DNA of 64,000 nt from NCBI RefSeq assembly GCF_033568475.1, contig NC_133122.1:168108130-168172129 (forward strand), in the 5' to 3' direction. The notes under the pieces were generated by a model. The model had not been told where the DNA came from and did no database searches. It saw nothing but the letters and a program-made list of their open reading frames with translations. Below are positions 32,737 to 44,260 of this stretch, piece by piece. The number at the start of each line of letters is the position of its first letter. Position 1 is the stretch's first letter. This DNA comes from Henckelia pumila. Its lineage: Eukaryota > Streptophyta > Magnoliopsida > Lamiales > Gesneriaceae. The translations under genes and the position numbers were made by a program.

Positions 32737-35571
32737 TTGCAGAACAATTGTAAGTTATTTTTTAGAGATGTTTTATATGTTCCGGATTTGGTCAAAAACA
32801 TTATTTCTGTTTCTATGCTTGATAGAGATGGTTATTCTTGCAATTTTGTGAATGAGATTTGCAATATTTACAAGAATGAATGTTTGATTGGAAATGGACA
32901 ACTTGAAAATGATCTATATAACTTAAAATTAAAAGACGTTCCAATAAATTATGTTGATAAACCGGTAACAACAAACAAAAGGAAAATCGATAGTCAAAAC
33001 CCGGCAAACCTTTGGCACGCTAGGCTAGGTCATATTTCCTCAAGGAGGATGAACAAGCTAGTGGGAGAGGGCATGTTTGATATGTCTGATATTAACTCTC
33101 TACCTACTTGTGAATCCTGCCTGAAAGGAAAAATGACTAAATCTCTTTTTAAGGGGAAACCTGAGCGTAGTCAAAATCTGTTGGATTTGATCCATACAGA
33201 CGTTTCTGGTCCATTTAGAATTGGTACTCAATATGGTCACACCTACTTCATTACCTTTACTGATGATTATTCTAGGTATGGGTATTTATATTTAATGAAA
33301 TATAAGTCTAAAGCATTTGAAAAGTTCAAAGAATTCAAGGCTGAAGTAGAAAACAAGCTGGGTAAAAGTATTAAAGCACTTCGATCGGATCGAGGTGGAG
33401 AATACTTGAGTACCGAGTTTTTGGACTATCTGAAAGAGAATGGGATTCTCTCTCAGTGGACTCCTCCTATGACACCTCAGCTGAATGGTGTATCGGAGCG
33501 TCGTAATCGAACTTTGTTGGACATGGTTCGATCCATGATGAGCTTCACTGAGCTTCCACCTTCGTTTTGGGGCTACGCGCTTGAAACGGCGGTATTGTTG
33601 TTGAACAACGTCCACACTAAAGCAGTGGACAAAACACCATACGAGTTATGGAATGGCAAAGCTCCTAAGTATTCGTACTTGAGGATTTGGGGATGTCCTG
33701 CTTACGTGAAGCAGACAGTGGGAGATAAGTTGGATAGTCGATCCACCTTATGTTATTTTGTAGGGTATCCGAAGAATTCAATCGGATATTATTTCTATCA
33801 TCCTGCTGAAACAAAGGTGTTTGTTTCAAGGAATGCCACCTTCTTGGAGAAGGAGTTCTTATTGGATAAGAAAGGCGAGATGATGGAACTCGAAGAAATT
33901 CGAGAAGAACCCGAAATACAAAATAATGATCCTACACCTCAGGAACCATTGATAGACACGCCTATACTTAGAAGATCCGAGAGGACTTCTAGAACTCCTA
34001 TTCGATATGGTCTTCTTCTTGAAGGGGATCAAGATGAACCCGATGTTGGATGTGATCCAAGAAACTTCAAGGAAGCAATTTCTGATGCGGATTCAAATTT
34101 ATGGCTTGAAGCTATGCAGTCGGAAATAGATTCGATGCATACAAACCAAGTTTGGTCTTTAGTAGATCCTCCCGATGGAATTGTTCCAATAGGGTGTAAA
34201 TGGATCTACAAGAGAAAGCTTGGGCCTGATGGTAAGGTATTGACCTACAAGGCGCGATTGGTGGCGAAAGGTTATACTCAAAGACAAGGAGTTGACTATG
34301 ATGAAACCTTTTCACCAGTTGCAATGTTCAAGTCCATAAGAATCCTTATTGCCATAGCTGCTTGGTATGACTATGAGATATGGCAAATGGATGTGAAGAC
34401 TGCTTTTCTTAATGGAGACATTAAGGAAGAAATCTATATGACGCAGCCTGAGGGGTACACATCCATGGGAAGCGAGCATAAGGTATGCAAGCTTCAGAGA
34501 TCAATCTATGGTCTAAAACAAGCATCAAGAAGTTGGAACCAGAAATTTGATGAAATAATAAAGGATTTTGGTTTCATCAAGAACCCGGAGAAACCATGCG
34601 TGTACAAGAAAGTAGTTAAGGATGCTGTGACATTCTTAGTACTTTATGTTGATGACATCCTACTCATTGAAAATGACGTAGGGATGTTGCAGTCAACAAA
34701 GATATGGTTATCAGGTAGATTCTCGATGAAGGATTTGGGTGAGGCATCCTATATTCTAGGGATGCAGATCTATAGAGATAGATCTAAGAGAATGATAGGA
34801 CTCACTCAATCAACCTACATCGACACCATATTGAAACGGTTTTCAATGGATGGGTCCAAGAGAGGACATCTACCCATGTGTCATGGAGTTTCTCTATCCA
34901 AGTCTATGTGTCCCAATACTGATGAAGAGATAGAGAAAATGACACATGTACCATATGCGTCAGCCATTGGTAGTATCATGTATGGGATGATATCTACCAG
35001 ACCGGATGTAGCATTTGCTCTGAGTGTCACGAGCAGATATCAAGCTAATCCCGGTCAAATGCATTGGAAAGCCGTGAAGGACATTCTTAAGTACTTACGA
35101 AGGACTAAGAATATGTTCATGGTATATGGAGGAAGAGAACTAAAATTGGAAGGCTATACCGACTCTAGCTTCCAAAGTGACGTGGATGACTCGAAGTCAA
35201 CCTCTGGATTTGTGTTCATGCTCAATGGCGGTGCTGTCTCTTGGAAGAGTTCCAAGCAGGACACCACAGTGGATTCCACCACTGAGGCAGAATACATTGC
35301 AGCATCAGCTGCTGCTAAAGAGGCCGTTTGGATGAGGAATTTCGTCCAAAAGTTGGGCATCATTCCTGAAGTTGTTGGTCCAGTCCCGGTGTACTGTGAC
35401 AACACGGGTGTCGTTGCTCAGGCAAAGGAACCAAGGTCTCATCAAAGATCCAAACACGTACTGAGGAAATACCACATCATCCGGGAGATTTTGGAAAGAG
35501 GAGACATCACTGTCAAAAGAGTGGCCTCTGTAGACAATATCGCTGATCCACTTACTAAGCCCTTGCCATGA
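32737..35571 (+). CDS. Copia D integrase, reverse transcriptase and RNase H (open frame)
   Basis: 944 codons without a stop, ending TAA-free up to the TGA after LTKPLP. The frame opens without a real start codon and belongs to a polyprotein. Domains in order: pre-integrase zinc region NLWHARLGHISSRRM...CESCLKGK (about residues 86-130); integrase core HTDVSGPF, TFTDDYSRYGYLY, RSDRGGEYLS, LNGVSERRNRTLLDM (D-D-E, about 150-260); RT with GCKWIYKRKLGPDGK, QMDVKTAFLNG, YVDDILLI (catalytic residues present); RNase H with DSSFQSDVDDSKSTSG, DSTTEAEYIA and YCDNTG. It looks catalytically intact, in contrast to A and Z. It is a transposon gene, not a host gene. Confidence 0.95.
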   Translation: MQNNCKLFFRDVLYVPDLVKNIISVSMLDRDGYSCNFVNEICNIYKNECLIGNGQLENDLYNLKLKDVPINYVDKPVTTNKRKIDSQNPANLWHARLGHISSRRMNKLVGEGMFDMSDINSLPTCESCLKGKMTKSLFKGKPERSQNLLDLIHTDVSGPFRIGTQYGHTYFITFTDDYSRYGYLYLMKYKSKAFEKFKEFKAEVENKLGKSIKALRSDRGGEYLSTEFLDYLKENGILSQWTPPMTPQLNGVSERRNRTLLDMVRSMMSFTELPPSFWGYALETAVLLLNNVHTKAVDKTPYELWNGKAPKYSYLRIWGCPAYVKQTVGDKLDSRSTLCYFVGYPKNSIGYYFYHPAETKVFVSRNATFLEKEFLLDKKGEMMELEEIREEPEIQNNDPTPQEPLIDTPILRRSERTSRTPIRYGLLLEGDQDEPDVGCDPRNFKEAISDADSNLWLEAMQSEIDSMHTNQVWSLVDPPDGIVPIGCKWIYKRKLGPDGKVLTYKARLVAKGYTQRQGVDYDETFSPVAMFKSIRILIAIAAWYDYEIWQMDVKTAFLNGDIKEEIYMTQPEGYTSMGSEHKVCKLQRSIYGLKQASRSWNQKFDEIIKDFGFIKNPEKPCVYKKVVKDAVTFLVLYVDDILLIENDVGMLQSTKIWLSGRFSMKDLGEASYILGMQIYRDRSKRMIGLTQSTYIDTILKRFSMDGSKRGHLPMCHGVSLSKSMCPNTDEEIEKMTHVPYASAIGSIMYGMISTRPDVAFALSVTSRYQANPGQMHWKAVKDILKYLRRTKNMFMVYGGRELKLEGYTDSSFQSDVDDSKSTSGFVFMLNGGAVSWKSSKQDTTVDSTTEAEYIAASAAAKEAVWMRNFVQKLGIIPEVVGPVPVYCDNTGVVAQAKEPRSHQRSKHVLRKYHIIREILERGDITVKRVASVDNIADPLTKPLP

Positions 35572-35645
35572 CCATTATTTGACAAACATCGCGAAGCAAT
35601 GGGTCTACGTAGTATGACTAGTTGGCTTTAGGGCAAGTGGAAGAT

Positions 35646-37487
35646 TGAAAGAGTGGGTGCCCGGTGAGCCAACTTGTGGCTAAGGGCTTTGATGACTCTT
35701 TGTATAAACAATCTTTTGTTTAATATAATTTACACTTTTATTAATGGCAATGACTTTATCTTTCTTCATATTGTGATATTGTGATATACTATTGTTGTTT
35801 TGATAAAGACCTTGAATATATTATAGTGTATGTAAGATGTGGTAGAACATGGGGATGTCTATCATGAAACACATCTTATAGTCACTGTATATTCTAAACT
35901 GTTCCTAGTCGATTGAGCCGTCCGATAATAAGGATAAGGATCGCTCGAGATTGAGACTAGCATTTGCGATGCAGAGTACCACGTTTCATTGGTAGGGAAC
36001 ATAGAGATGTTCGAAGCATGCAAATGGATATTCATATGATGAATGATCGAACTACCCTATCCGGACTTTCCAAGTGGTTATCACTTATCGAGTGGATAAA
36101 GTCCGCGGTTTTGGTTGTACACCATTAGTCCTTACTACTTGAGACATCATTGAGACTCTATATGCTAGTACTGTGCTTTGACTCGTTTACCGACTCTATT
36201 GGGGTCATCAGGTGTCGGGATTGGGTACAGTTACAACACATATAGGAGTCGATGCTTTGTTGTCAAGGATTCACCACATACTTGCGAGTGTGGATATCCT
36301 ATGCGATCTGAGGAGATATTAGTGTGACGAATCTCTGGCCAGAGTACATGATGTGTTTTAAGAAATGGTTTCTTAGTAGCACATGCGATGTCACTATTTG
36401 ATCTTCAAGATGTATTGCATAGTTATCGAATCTCGAACGACTCTCGATTTACCAATGGTTGTTGATTCGATCGGGATATATGGATGAAGGGACCGTACTG
36501 TACGCTAACCAAAATCTATTGGTTCTTGCAGGCACTATCAGTGATACCTAGGGAATCATGGGGCGATGTTGCTAGGCGCTCTTACCATGATTCGATGGGC
36601 AAGTCAGAAATTGTTGTTCCGAGTCACAAGGAGTTGTGAGCCCACGGCTAGCTGTATCCCTGAACCATTGAGGGTCACACAGAGTAATGGATTTTTAATC
36701 CCCGTTGAGATAGTTAAATTTAAAGAGTTAAATTTAATGAACAAAGAAGTTGGACTTCTTATTTAAGAGTAGAGGAGTAAGATTTCCTAAAATGACATAG
36801 GTATGGGCATTTTTGGAAATCACTGAATTCGGATTCAGAAAAATTTATCTTGATTTTAAAAGGTGCAAAAATGGTTTCTGTGCACATTGGTGAAATCGGT
36901 TTATCAATCGGAGTCATGATGAATTTTATATTAATTTCTGAACATGCGGGCTTTGCTTGTCGGGCTTGAACTTATGACTAATGGGCCCTAAGCTGTTAGC
37001 GGCCTACATTATAAATAAGTTATTGCAGTACAAAAATTACACACAACAGGTCACAATTTTCGAAAAAACCCTAGTTTTCTCTCTAACAGTGGCCGCCTCC
37101 CTCCCCTCTGCTCAGAAAAATCCAGTCTGTGAATTTTGAATTACAGTCTGGTTTAACGGATCAAATTCGTTAATTCTCTTCGAAGAAACTTCTGATAGAT
37201 TTTCTAGTGCAATCTATCAGAGGGATTAAATCTCTGTTCGTGGACCTGATTGAAGAACAGTTCGTCCATCAGTTCCTGGGAGATACAACAAGAGCAGAGC
37301 AATCTGTTGGTGTCCATAATCTCGCTTCGAGATTGGAGGTAAAAATTTATAATTGTTATTTAATTTTTACACGCACAATTTAATCGTAAAGTTTTGATAC
37401 CCATTATGGAATCGTTCCATATAAAAATTTTAAACTTCCGCTGCACCGGGTATCAATCCTGATTGATCTGATCGCCGTTCTCCAACA
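35646..37487 (+). repeat. 3' LTR of Copia D
   Basis: 1,842 bp, TGAAAGAGTGGGTGC...TTCTCCAACA, followed by the second GGGGG target copy. The purine tract GGGCAAGTGGAAGA (about 35630-35643) lies two bases upstream. It aligns with the 5' copy without any length change. Confidence 0.95.
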
Positions 37488-38190
37488 GGGGGAGCTTCTA
37501 GGATCTGCCTATGTAAGGTACGGAAGTATTATTCGAGATATCCAGATTGAGTATGCATGTATTATGTATTTGCATGTATTTTTTGATTGCATGTTTTATA
37601 TGCCTCTATATTCAGTATGTCATGACTGTATGTTGCATACATGAGCATATTGAGCCTTTACCTTAGAGGTATCTTGTAGTAGTGCGCTCACCCTACGAGT
37701 TTGTGGATGATTGGATGCGTTAGTCATGTGTCAGGTCACTGTGATGTTTGGACACTTATACAAGTATCATGTCACTATTATCCATTGGGTATATGAGACA
37801 CCTCCAGAGACGACGGCGCAGGGTGCTATATACTCTGAGCTGGTCTATGAGCTTGTTTCTTGACCTGAGAGTCTTGGTATCCAGTTTATTTACATACATG
37901 CACATATAATAATGTATAGTTATACTCTCGTACTGAGCATGTTAGGCTCACTTTCGGTTATTTTCTGTTATCTGGATACCCCATTTAATGGGACAGATGC
38001 AGGTAATACTCCTGAGGTCAAGAAGGTTAGGTGGTGACCAAGGCTGGATGACAGAGTTGACCACTAGGATTTACTTTTTGGTATTGGTTTATTTTTAAAA
38101 GTTCCGCATTTACTCTAATTAAGGTTATTTAATATTTAATTGCATGCTTAAGTTTCTGATTAGCAGGTAATCACGGTGCGGGTCACTACA

Positions 38191-38838
38191 AATTGACTTA
38201 CCTTTGTCCTTTTTCTCCATGTTCATCTGTAGCTCATACGTCCGCAGAGAATTCATCAGTTCATCCAGACCTAACATAGATGTATTCTTTGATTCATCAA
38301 TAGCACAGATTTTCATGTAAAATCTTCTCAGAAGAGACCTCAACACTTTTCTTACAAGGCGTTCATTTGGTATTGCTTCTCCCAGATCAATTGCGTCATT
38401 CTCAATCTTTCTTAGGCGACGTTTATATTCATCAATTGACTCACTTTCTTCCATTCTCAGGTTTTCAAACTGAGTAGAGAATATCCTTCTTTTAGTTTTT
38501 CGAACTCTTTCAGATCCTTCACAATGCTTTTGAAGTTTTTTCCAAGCCTCTCTGGCACAAAAACAGTTAGTAATCAATGCAAACATGTTAGAATCAACAT
38601 GAGAAAATATAGCATTTAAGGCTTTGGCATTCTGATTTTAAGATTGTACTTCATTGGCATTTCAATCAATTTCTGGTTTGAGTGGAAAGTTTCCTCCCCC
38701 ATCAGTTCTTCTTGGTGTACTCCAGCCATTCAAAATGCATTGCCACGCTTTTTCATCAATAAATTTGACGTAAACTCGCATCTTCACTTTCCAGATGGCA
38801 AAGTTGGATCCATCCAAGGTCGGTGGTCGGTGACCCAT
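38191..38838 (-). pseudogene. Element B gag N-terminal part
   Basis: Start ATG at 38838 (MGHRPPTLDGSNFAIWK), then WQCILNGWSTPRRTDGGG, NAKALNAIFSHVDSNMFALI, ARLRAW-like CAREAWKKLQKHCEGSERV, MEESESIDEYKRRLRKIENDAI, NERLVRKVLRSLLRRFYMK, ELQMNMEKKDKGKS. This is the capsid domain of a Copia gag, closely matching the gag of A. One stop lies near 38640. The end at 38191 is the insertion point of X; the remaining gag is at 10481-11815. Confidence 0.88.
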
Positions 38839-38929
38839 TCCGGGATATGGTATTTCCTTGGTAAATTCTTGTTAAACACAAAAACCAGAATCATACATAA
38901 TATCGTCAAGTGTTGGATCTGATATCACT

Positions 38930-39346
38930 TGAAAGGATTTTTCATCTCAACGGGAATTATAAACCTACTCGTGTGATCTTCAAGTTTTTCCAACACAACA
39001 CGACAACACGATAAACCTACTACGAGCTCTTTAGGAATTCTTCAATTCTCTTAGATCTTCAAGCTCTTGAGTTCCTGCAGTAGAGATATGCAATTCTATG
39101 TGTATCAGTATGTCTGTCTCGTCCGTTTCCCTTGTTAATATATATTCTTTGTAGCCTAGGAAAACTTTCCTTAATTGAATTCTACATAAGATAGAAACAA
39201 ATTTATTAGGAATCAAATAATCTTGACCATGTGAGAATATATTATTACTATTCTAATAAGTCTTAGAAAGGTAAAACTCTTTAATAAAAGATTTGTTGCA
39301 AATTAGGAAAGATATCTTAAGGCACGTGAATAATACGTTTCTTTCA
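38930..39346 (-). repeat. 5' LTR of element B
   Basis: Begins on the plus strand at TGAAAGGATTTTTC, directly after a decayed PBS (minus strand TGATATCAGATCC), and probably ends at CTTTCA (39346), giving TGAAAG...CTTTCA inverted tips like those of element A. Length about 417 bp. The right boundary is a judgement, since the partner LTR and the TSD are outside the window. Confidence 0.6.
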
Positions 39347-40557
39347 TATATATATATATGTGTGTATGTATGTATGCATGTATGTATAGATGTAAACAAT
39401 CTTTGAGATATTGATGCGATTGGAATTTTGATGCCTATTATCAAAAAATGACATGAGATTGAAAATCTAGATATTATTAATATGTACATGCATGCCTGGA
39501 CTAAAATTTGCATGTAGTATAGGTAATTAACTAATTAATCCTCACTCGAAAGCCATCATAATCATATGATGCTATTTTTGTTTTTTACAAAATGCTATTT
39601 GATTTATCTAACTATTAGTGTACCGATGCACGTGTTACATATATGTTTATATATTCTTATTTATATTAATTTTATTGATTAAAATAGGGGTAATATATAA
39701 GTATAAAAAGTAATACAGGACCATACTACAATTTAAATTGATTATTTATATATATATATGAGGTCATACCATAATTGTAAAACTTTACGAGAGTCTAATT
39801 ACACTATAATTTGAAATTATAAAACTACGAAAAAAGGACACAGAAAAAGAAAAGAAAACCAGTCCATGACACCAATTTTATTGTTTATTTTTAACTCTAG
39901 CTATTAGGCTTAGGCTTAGGCTTAAATGCAGCAATGGATATATTATGTCATACATAACCCCCCAAAAATAATAACAATAAAAGCTATGATTAACTAGTTT
40001 GAGATGTCAAAATAGGTCAATTTGACACAATCCACCGTCAAAAGGAGTGCCTAAAGTTTAACAAAGTCTAAAAGACTAAATAAATAATATAAAATGTTTT
40101 AAGATCTATCGACCAATATATCATTTTGTTCACCCTTTTCTTATTCCTTTTACTTTGTCTTTTTATCAATAATCTCCGAAATATTTGATCACTTTCGTAT
40201 AATCTTGTTAGGTGTTGCTCATAGAGTCATGGGAATGTCCTGTGTTTCACAATTTAAAAAGACGGTGGACTTTATGGAACATAATTTTATATGAATGATG
40301 AATATAATTTTAAATTTTTTAATTTAATAACAAGACGGACTAACCCGACTCAACTCGTCCCAACACAAAAGCCAAATGATTTCTAGCCTACACATTGTAG
40401 AGATTGTTATCCTCATTTGGTTAATAATACATGAGAACAACACGAGCTAACCCGACTCAACCCGACCCATTTTTAATTATGGGTTGTTAAAACATTAACC
40501 CAATCCGTTTTTTTATATATAATGATGTGGATATACCTAACTCATTCACTTATCATG
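39347..40557. other. AT-rich intergenic DNA
   Basis: Starts with a TA/TG/TATG microsatellite (39346-39390). No convincing gene on either strand. Two spaced CCCGACTCAACYCG segments (about 40330-40360 and 40448-40475) look like the arm of a decayed transposon. Confidence 0.5.
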
Positions 40558-41580
40558 TGTTTGGTATTCAATTAGATATTATTATCCTCTTTTTGGTGTT
40601 TAAATTAAGAATATATTTGGGGAAGAGGGATGGAGCTTGCTTAGGTTATTTTTTTCCTATAATAACCTAGAATTTAATAGAATTATAAATTCAACAAATT
40701 TAATAATATTTTCCTCATTGGTAGGTGCCTTGTAGGTTAAGACAAAATCTCCTAACCTTGTGGGAAATAACAAATAAACGGAAAACTATATGTTTAATCA
40801 TATTTTTTTTTCCATTTTGAATTTTTAGTGCATGATTGATACGTTGGAAGAGAGTAAGGTAGGAATGTAATAAACTTTAGAATTAAATAAGAATGAAAAT
40901 AAAATGATAGTTATATTTCATTCCATTGATAGGTACTAAAAAAAATGAAAAAAGAATGGAATGAAATGAAATGAAATGAAATTATTTTACATATATAAAT
41001 CAAATCATTTTTTAACAACAAATAACAAATAATAGCTATTCAAACGTTTTTATTATTATTATTATAAAAAGTAATAAGTATTGTTGATGTATTAATTATT
41101 ATAAAATTATTATTATTTAGTTTAACTAATATAAACCTATATTAGGATGAATATAACTATTATTTTATTATAGTAATAAGAAATAACTATAATAATTTTT
41201 TTAATAATAATTATAATAATATTTTTTTAATAAATAATAATATATTTATTAGTAATTTTATAAACAATAATAAAAAAAATATATAAATCATAATACTGAT
41301 AATTAATATTCAATACTTATTATTCATTATATAATAATAAAATAATAATATAATTATTTATCAATATATATTATTATTATTATTATTACATATGTTAATA
41401 ATAGTTTAAATAAATTAAACATGGAAAGATTTTTATATAAATATAAAAATAGGAGGTGGGAAATGGGAGTTACCATTCCAATGGGAATGACCATTCCCAT
41501 TGAATGCCAAACCAAACATGTGTAAAGGAATGAGATGAAAATGTTCATTCTATTCTCATCTCATTCCCTCATACCAAACA
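40558..41580. mobile_element. Possible decayed MITE-like element
   Basis: Ends share a short inverted repeat TGTTTGGTAT / ATACCAAACA. The inside is strongly A/T-rich (long TTA/ATT runs, 41030-41400) with GGAATGAAATGAAATG-type motifs near 40960 and an inverted GGGAATGACCATTCCC near 41480. I could not find a clean target duplication, so the boundaries are approximate. Confidence 0.35.
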
Positions 41581-41649
41581 TGTGCTTATGTTATTAAATT
41601 TTAGTTTAATTAGTCATGTACATTTTTTTGAGGTAATATTAGTTATTTT

Positions 41650-41822
41650 TCATTAGAGTGCTAATGTGGTACACTGCATTAGTTCTAAGTTAGCGTCAAG
41701 ACCAAAAAAATGACTAATATTTTTAAAAAACAAAAATAGCAGGCTAAAACTAAAATTTGACAACATAAAGGACCAAAATCGCAAAGAGACAAACATATAA
41801 GATCAAAAAAATAATTTTCCCA
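41650..41822. mobile_element. Fragment of a foldback MITE related to 43283-43629
   Basis: The segment with 'ggctaaaactaaaatttgacaa' and 'caaaatcgcaaagagacaaacat' parallels the right arm of the MITE at 43283-43629. The matching left arm is missing or unrecognisable. Confidence 0.5.
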
Positions 41823-43273
41823 AAAAACCACAGAAATTCAAGACAACATTAACATTATCTCATATATATCTTTTGGTATAGAGAAAATATATGATGTTTA
41901 ATTAGCTTTCATTTATATGATAAACTTTAATTAAAACTATTATAAGAGCATCGGCTAGATTACATATTTGTGTATATAAGTTTTCGTTACGCACGTTGCG
42001 TGTGAGATCCCAGAAAAAAAAAATTTCATTGCAGCAAAAATCTGAATCACCATAATGATTTGACATAAAAAATAATAATAATTTTTTCACAAGTTATGTC
42101 AAATAAGAGATTCGTCTCATATCTGTTAACCCGTGAGACGGTCTTACAAAAGTTTTGTGATTATTTAATTTATACAAAATAATAAAGAGATCATGAATTG
42201 AATTTTGTGTGATCTTTTTAATATCTTACTATTTACTTAAAAAAATTTCCATTTTAATAACTAAATCTTAATTAATTTGATGAAGTCCTTTACATTAATG
42301 TCCATTTTTCCTTTTTATAAAAAACAAAATTGATACTTACTGGTGTTTTCTCCTTCTTATCGGTTATTCTAAACTTATTTTTCTATTTTCATAAAATATT
42401 ATTTCTTTTGGAATTTTCAATATTATATTTATTTATATATTTTTAATTTTTTAATATTTTTGTTTATAGTTTTAAAATTTTATATTAGATAGTTATCGCT
42501 CCTAAAAGAAAATATGAAAAAAATATTAATTTGAAAATAACAAATATTATAATTGTTAGAGTCACTAGTGCAAATTAATATTTTGATTTAAAATTCATGA
42601 AAGATTCAAATGCTAAGAAGCCATACACGAAAGGTACGTGTCAACATCCAATTTAATTCCGTGAAAATACATAATTACCAATGTAAATTTTATTTTGATT
42701 TATAAAACTCGTGGTTGCATAAGCAAGGACATCATGGAAACCAAGTCAATAACCCAAATCTCACTTCAATTTTAGTTTAATCCATCGAGCACAGCTTGCA
42801 CGTTAAGCAAAGTTGCAAACTTATTTTCGGAGGATAATGTAAATAAGAAAGCTTACTTGGTCAATTCTTTTCACAAGACTTGAATTGATTTAAGCTTAGA
42901 ATTGTCTGCAAACTGGAAAACAGAGCACACATTTTCTGCAATGTCTTAAAAGAAATTGATACCTACCATTTCAGTCCTCGTATACTTACATAATACATAT
43001 GATATTTATAATAATAAAAAAATCAACATGTTGCATCCGTGATATGATTTCAAAAGTACATTATCATACAAAATTTGGGAAAATCGATATTTTATATCAT
43101 TTAACTCCATGTTTTCTACTTCTGGTCATGTTGGTTAATTCACAATCTTATTTCACTAATTTTGATTTGTTTATTTAGTTTTTTGTGATGACGTGACGTG
43201 AACCAAAAAATGATGGTGTGTTACTGAAATAGTTTTAATTCGATAAATCAATATATGTTTCAAGTTTTCTTCA
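41823..43273. other. AT-rich intergenic DNA
   Basis: No gene seen. A copy of the GCGTTGCGTGTG-like motif lies near 41990-42005 ('acgcacgttgcgtgtgag'), just before 'gatctcatatctgttaacccgtgagacgg'-like repetitive sequence at 42110-42150. Confidence 0.5.
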
Positions 43274-43282
43274 AATAAGTAA

Positions 43283-43629
43283 TGAAAAACTGCAATTTTG
43301 GTCTTTTATGTTTGTCACATTGCGATTTCGGTCCTCTATGTTCTCATATTTCAGTTTTAATCCTGCAAGTTTCGATTTTTGGCAATTTCAGTCATTTTTA
43401 TTCGAAAATAATTACGTGGCACTATACACGTCAGCTCCACATTTGCACTGTATTGGTTCCACATCAGCGCCACATCAGAAAAAAGACTAAAATTGCCAAA
43501 AAAAAATAAAGATAGCGGACTAAAACTGAAATTTGAAAATATAGAGGATCAAAAACGCAAAGTGACAAACATACATGACTAAAAAAAAAAATTTCCAATA
43601 ACATACATGACTAAAAAAAAAAAATTTCC
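43283..43629. mobile_element. Foldback MITE, probable Mutator type
   Basis: Flanked by a perfect 9-bp duplication AATAAGTAA (43274-43282 and 43630-43638). Left and right arms of about 90 bp are complementary with scattered mismatches: the left has TTTGGTCTTTTATGTTTGTC and TTTCAGTTTTAATCC, and the right, reversed, has TTAGTCATGTATGTTTGTC and TTTCAGTTTTAGTCC. The right tip is tandemly duplicated (about 34 bp). The 9-bp TSD is typical of Mutator-like elements. Confidence 0.82.
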
Positions 43630-43972
43630 AATAAGTAAAATCTATATAAATTAGTACTCAATAAATTAACAACCTCTCTAAAATAATTTTTTTTCCTTCG
43701 GTCTTGACTTGGTTCAATATGGTAAATTAACAATTTCTATAAATTAATAAGATAAAAACTTTTGTATAAAATATAGTTCCGTTAATATCAGAAATTAATT
43801 GTTAGTAATGGTATAAATAAAATTACAAACACAGCTAAGAAAATTTAGTAAATTAAATATAATTAATTTTTTTTGTTTCATTGAAATTTAAAGATATTGT
43901 TTTTTAATTATACATTGAATTTTATTTGATTATCAATATAATAAATATTATTTTATTATTAAAAAATGAATT

Positions 43973-43981
43973 CACACACAC

Positions 43982-44031
<50 letters not shown>
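43973..44031. repeat. CA/TA microsatellite
   Basis: Short (CA)n run followed by about 23 TA units and then TTTA repeats. Confidence 0.95.
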
Positions 44032-44035
<4 letters not shown>

Positions 44036-44260
44036 TTATTTATTTATTTATATTGTATATTATCTCAACGAATATGTCATAGGAATTGATTAACATAATG
44101 AATTTTTATGCAAATAAATTTATATTATTAAATGACACAAATAATATTTAAAATAATAAATTATTATTTTATTAATTAATAAATATTTCTAAAAAATAAT
44201 AAATTTAATGGTTAAATCATTACTAATTTTTGTCTTATATATAGGTTTTACTACATATAA

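Larger units (their letters stand above)
28669..37487 (+). mobile_element. Copia element D (young, gag-deleted)
   Basis: 8,819 bp with TSD GGGGG (28664-28668 and 37488-37492), two LTRs of exactly 1,842 bp, PBS TGGTATCAAAGCC at 30512-30524 and a purine-rich tract GGGCAAGTGGAAGA just before the 3' LTR. By eye the LTRs differ at about 25-27 sites (about 1.5%), the least of any pair here. It has a 944-codon pol frame but a gag with a central deletion. It disrupts the 3' LTR of X, so it is one of the latest insertions. Confidence 0.95.
11816..38190 (+). mobile_element. Chromovirus-like Gypsy element X (host of S, Z and D)
   Basis: Bounded by TGTAGTAGCCC and GGTCACTACA, with AATAG (11811-11815) and AATTG (38191-38195) as a slightly diverged target duplication inside the gag of element B. 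The 5' LTR ends at 14696, a PBS TGGTATCAGAGC follows at 14701-14712, and a purine tract AGTAGGGGGAGAA precedes the 3' LTR at 27981-27993. After removing S (1,505 bp), D (8,819 bp) and their duplicated TSDs, the two LTRs are about 1,371 and 1,373 bp. The internal region is badly decayed; only integrase is recognisable. Confidence 0.88.
27994..38190 (+). repeat. 3' LTR of Gypsy X, split by Copia element D
   Basis: TGTAGTAGGTC...GGTCACTACA. The first part (27994-28668) carries five degenerate copies of the GATCGGAC..TCCGAAC palindrome before the TATA box (about 28207, 28232, 28300, 28320, 28367). The second part is 37493-38190. The purine tract AGTAGGGGGAGAA lies immediately upstream. Element D sits in a GGGGG run that was duplicated. 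Confidence 0.88.
1..39346 (-). mobile_element. Sirevirus-like Copia element B (oldest host of the nest, discontinuous)
   Basis: Minus-strand Copia element split by three later insertions. Surviving pieces, in the element's own 5' to 3' order: 5' LTR (38930-39346), gag start (38191-38838), gag end plus zinc knuckle and protease start (about 10481-11815), RNase H (about 9945-10480), post-pol spacer (9762-9944, 1744-2076 and 1-392). Removing Y, A and X rejoins these pieces in the same order as in element A. The 3' LTR and any third ORF would lie left of the window. It has lost integrase and most of the reverse transcriptase through an internal deletion. It must be the oldest element here because all the others sit inside it. 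Confidence 0.85.

Noticed and set aside
39907..39929. TTAGGC-like triplet resembling a telomere repeat
   Set aside because: Only about three units, and not the plant telomere sequence.
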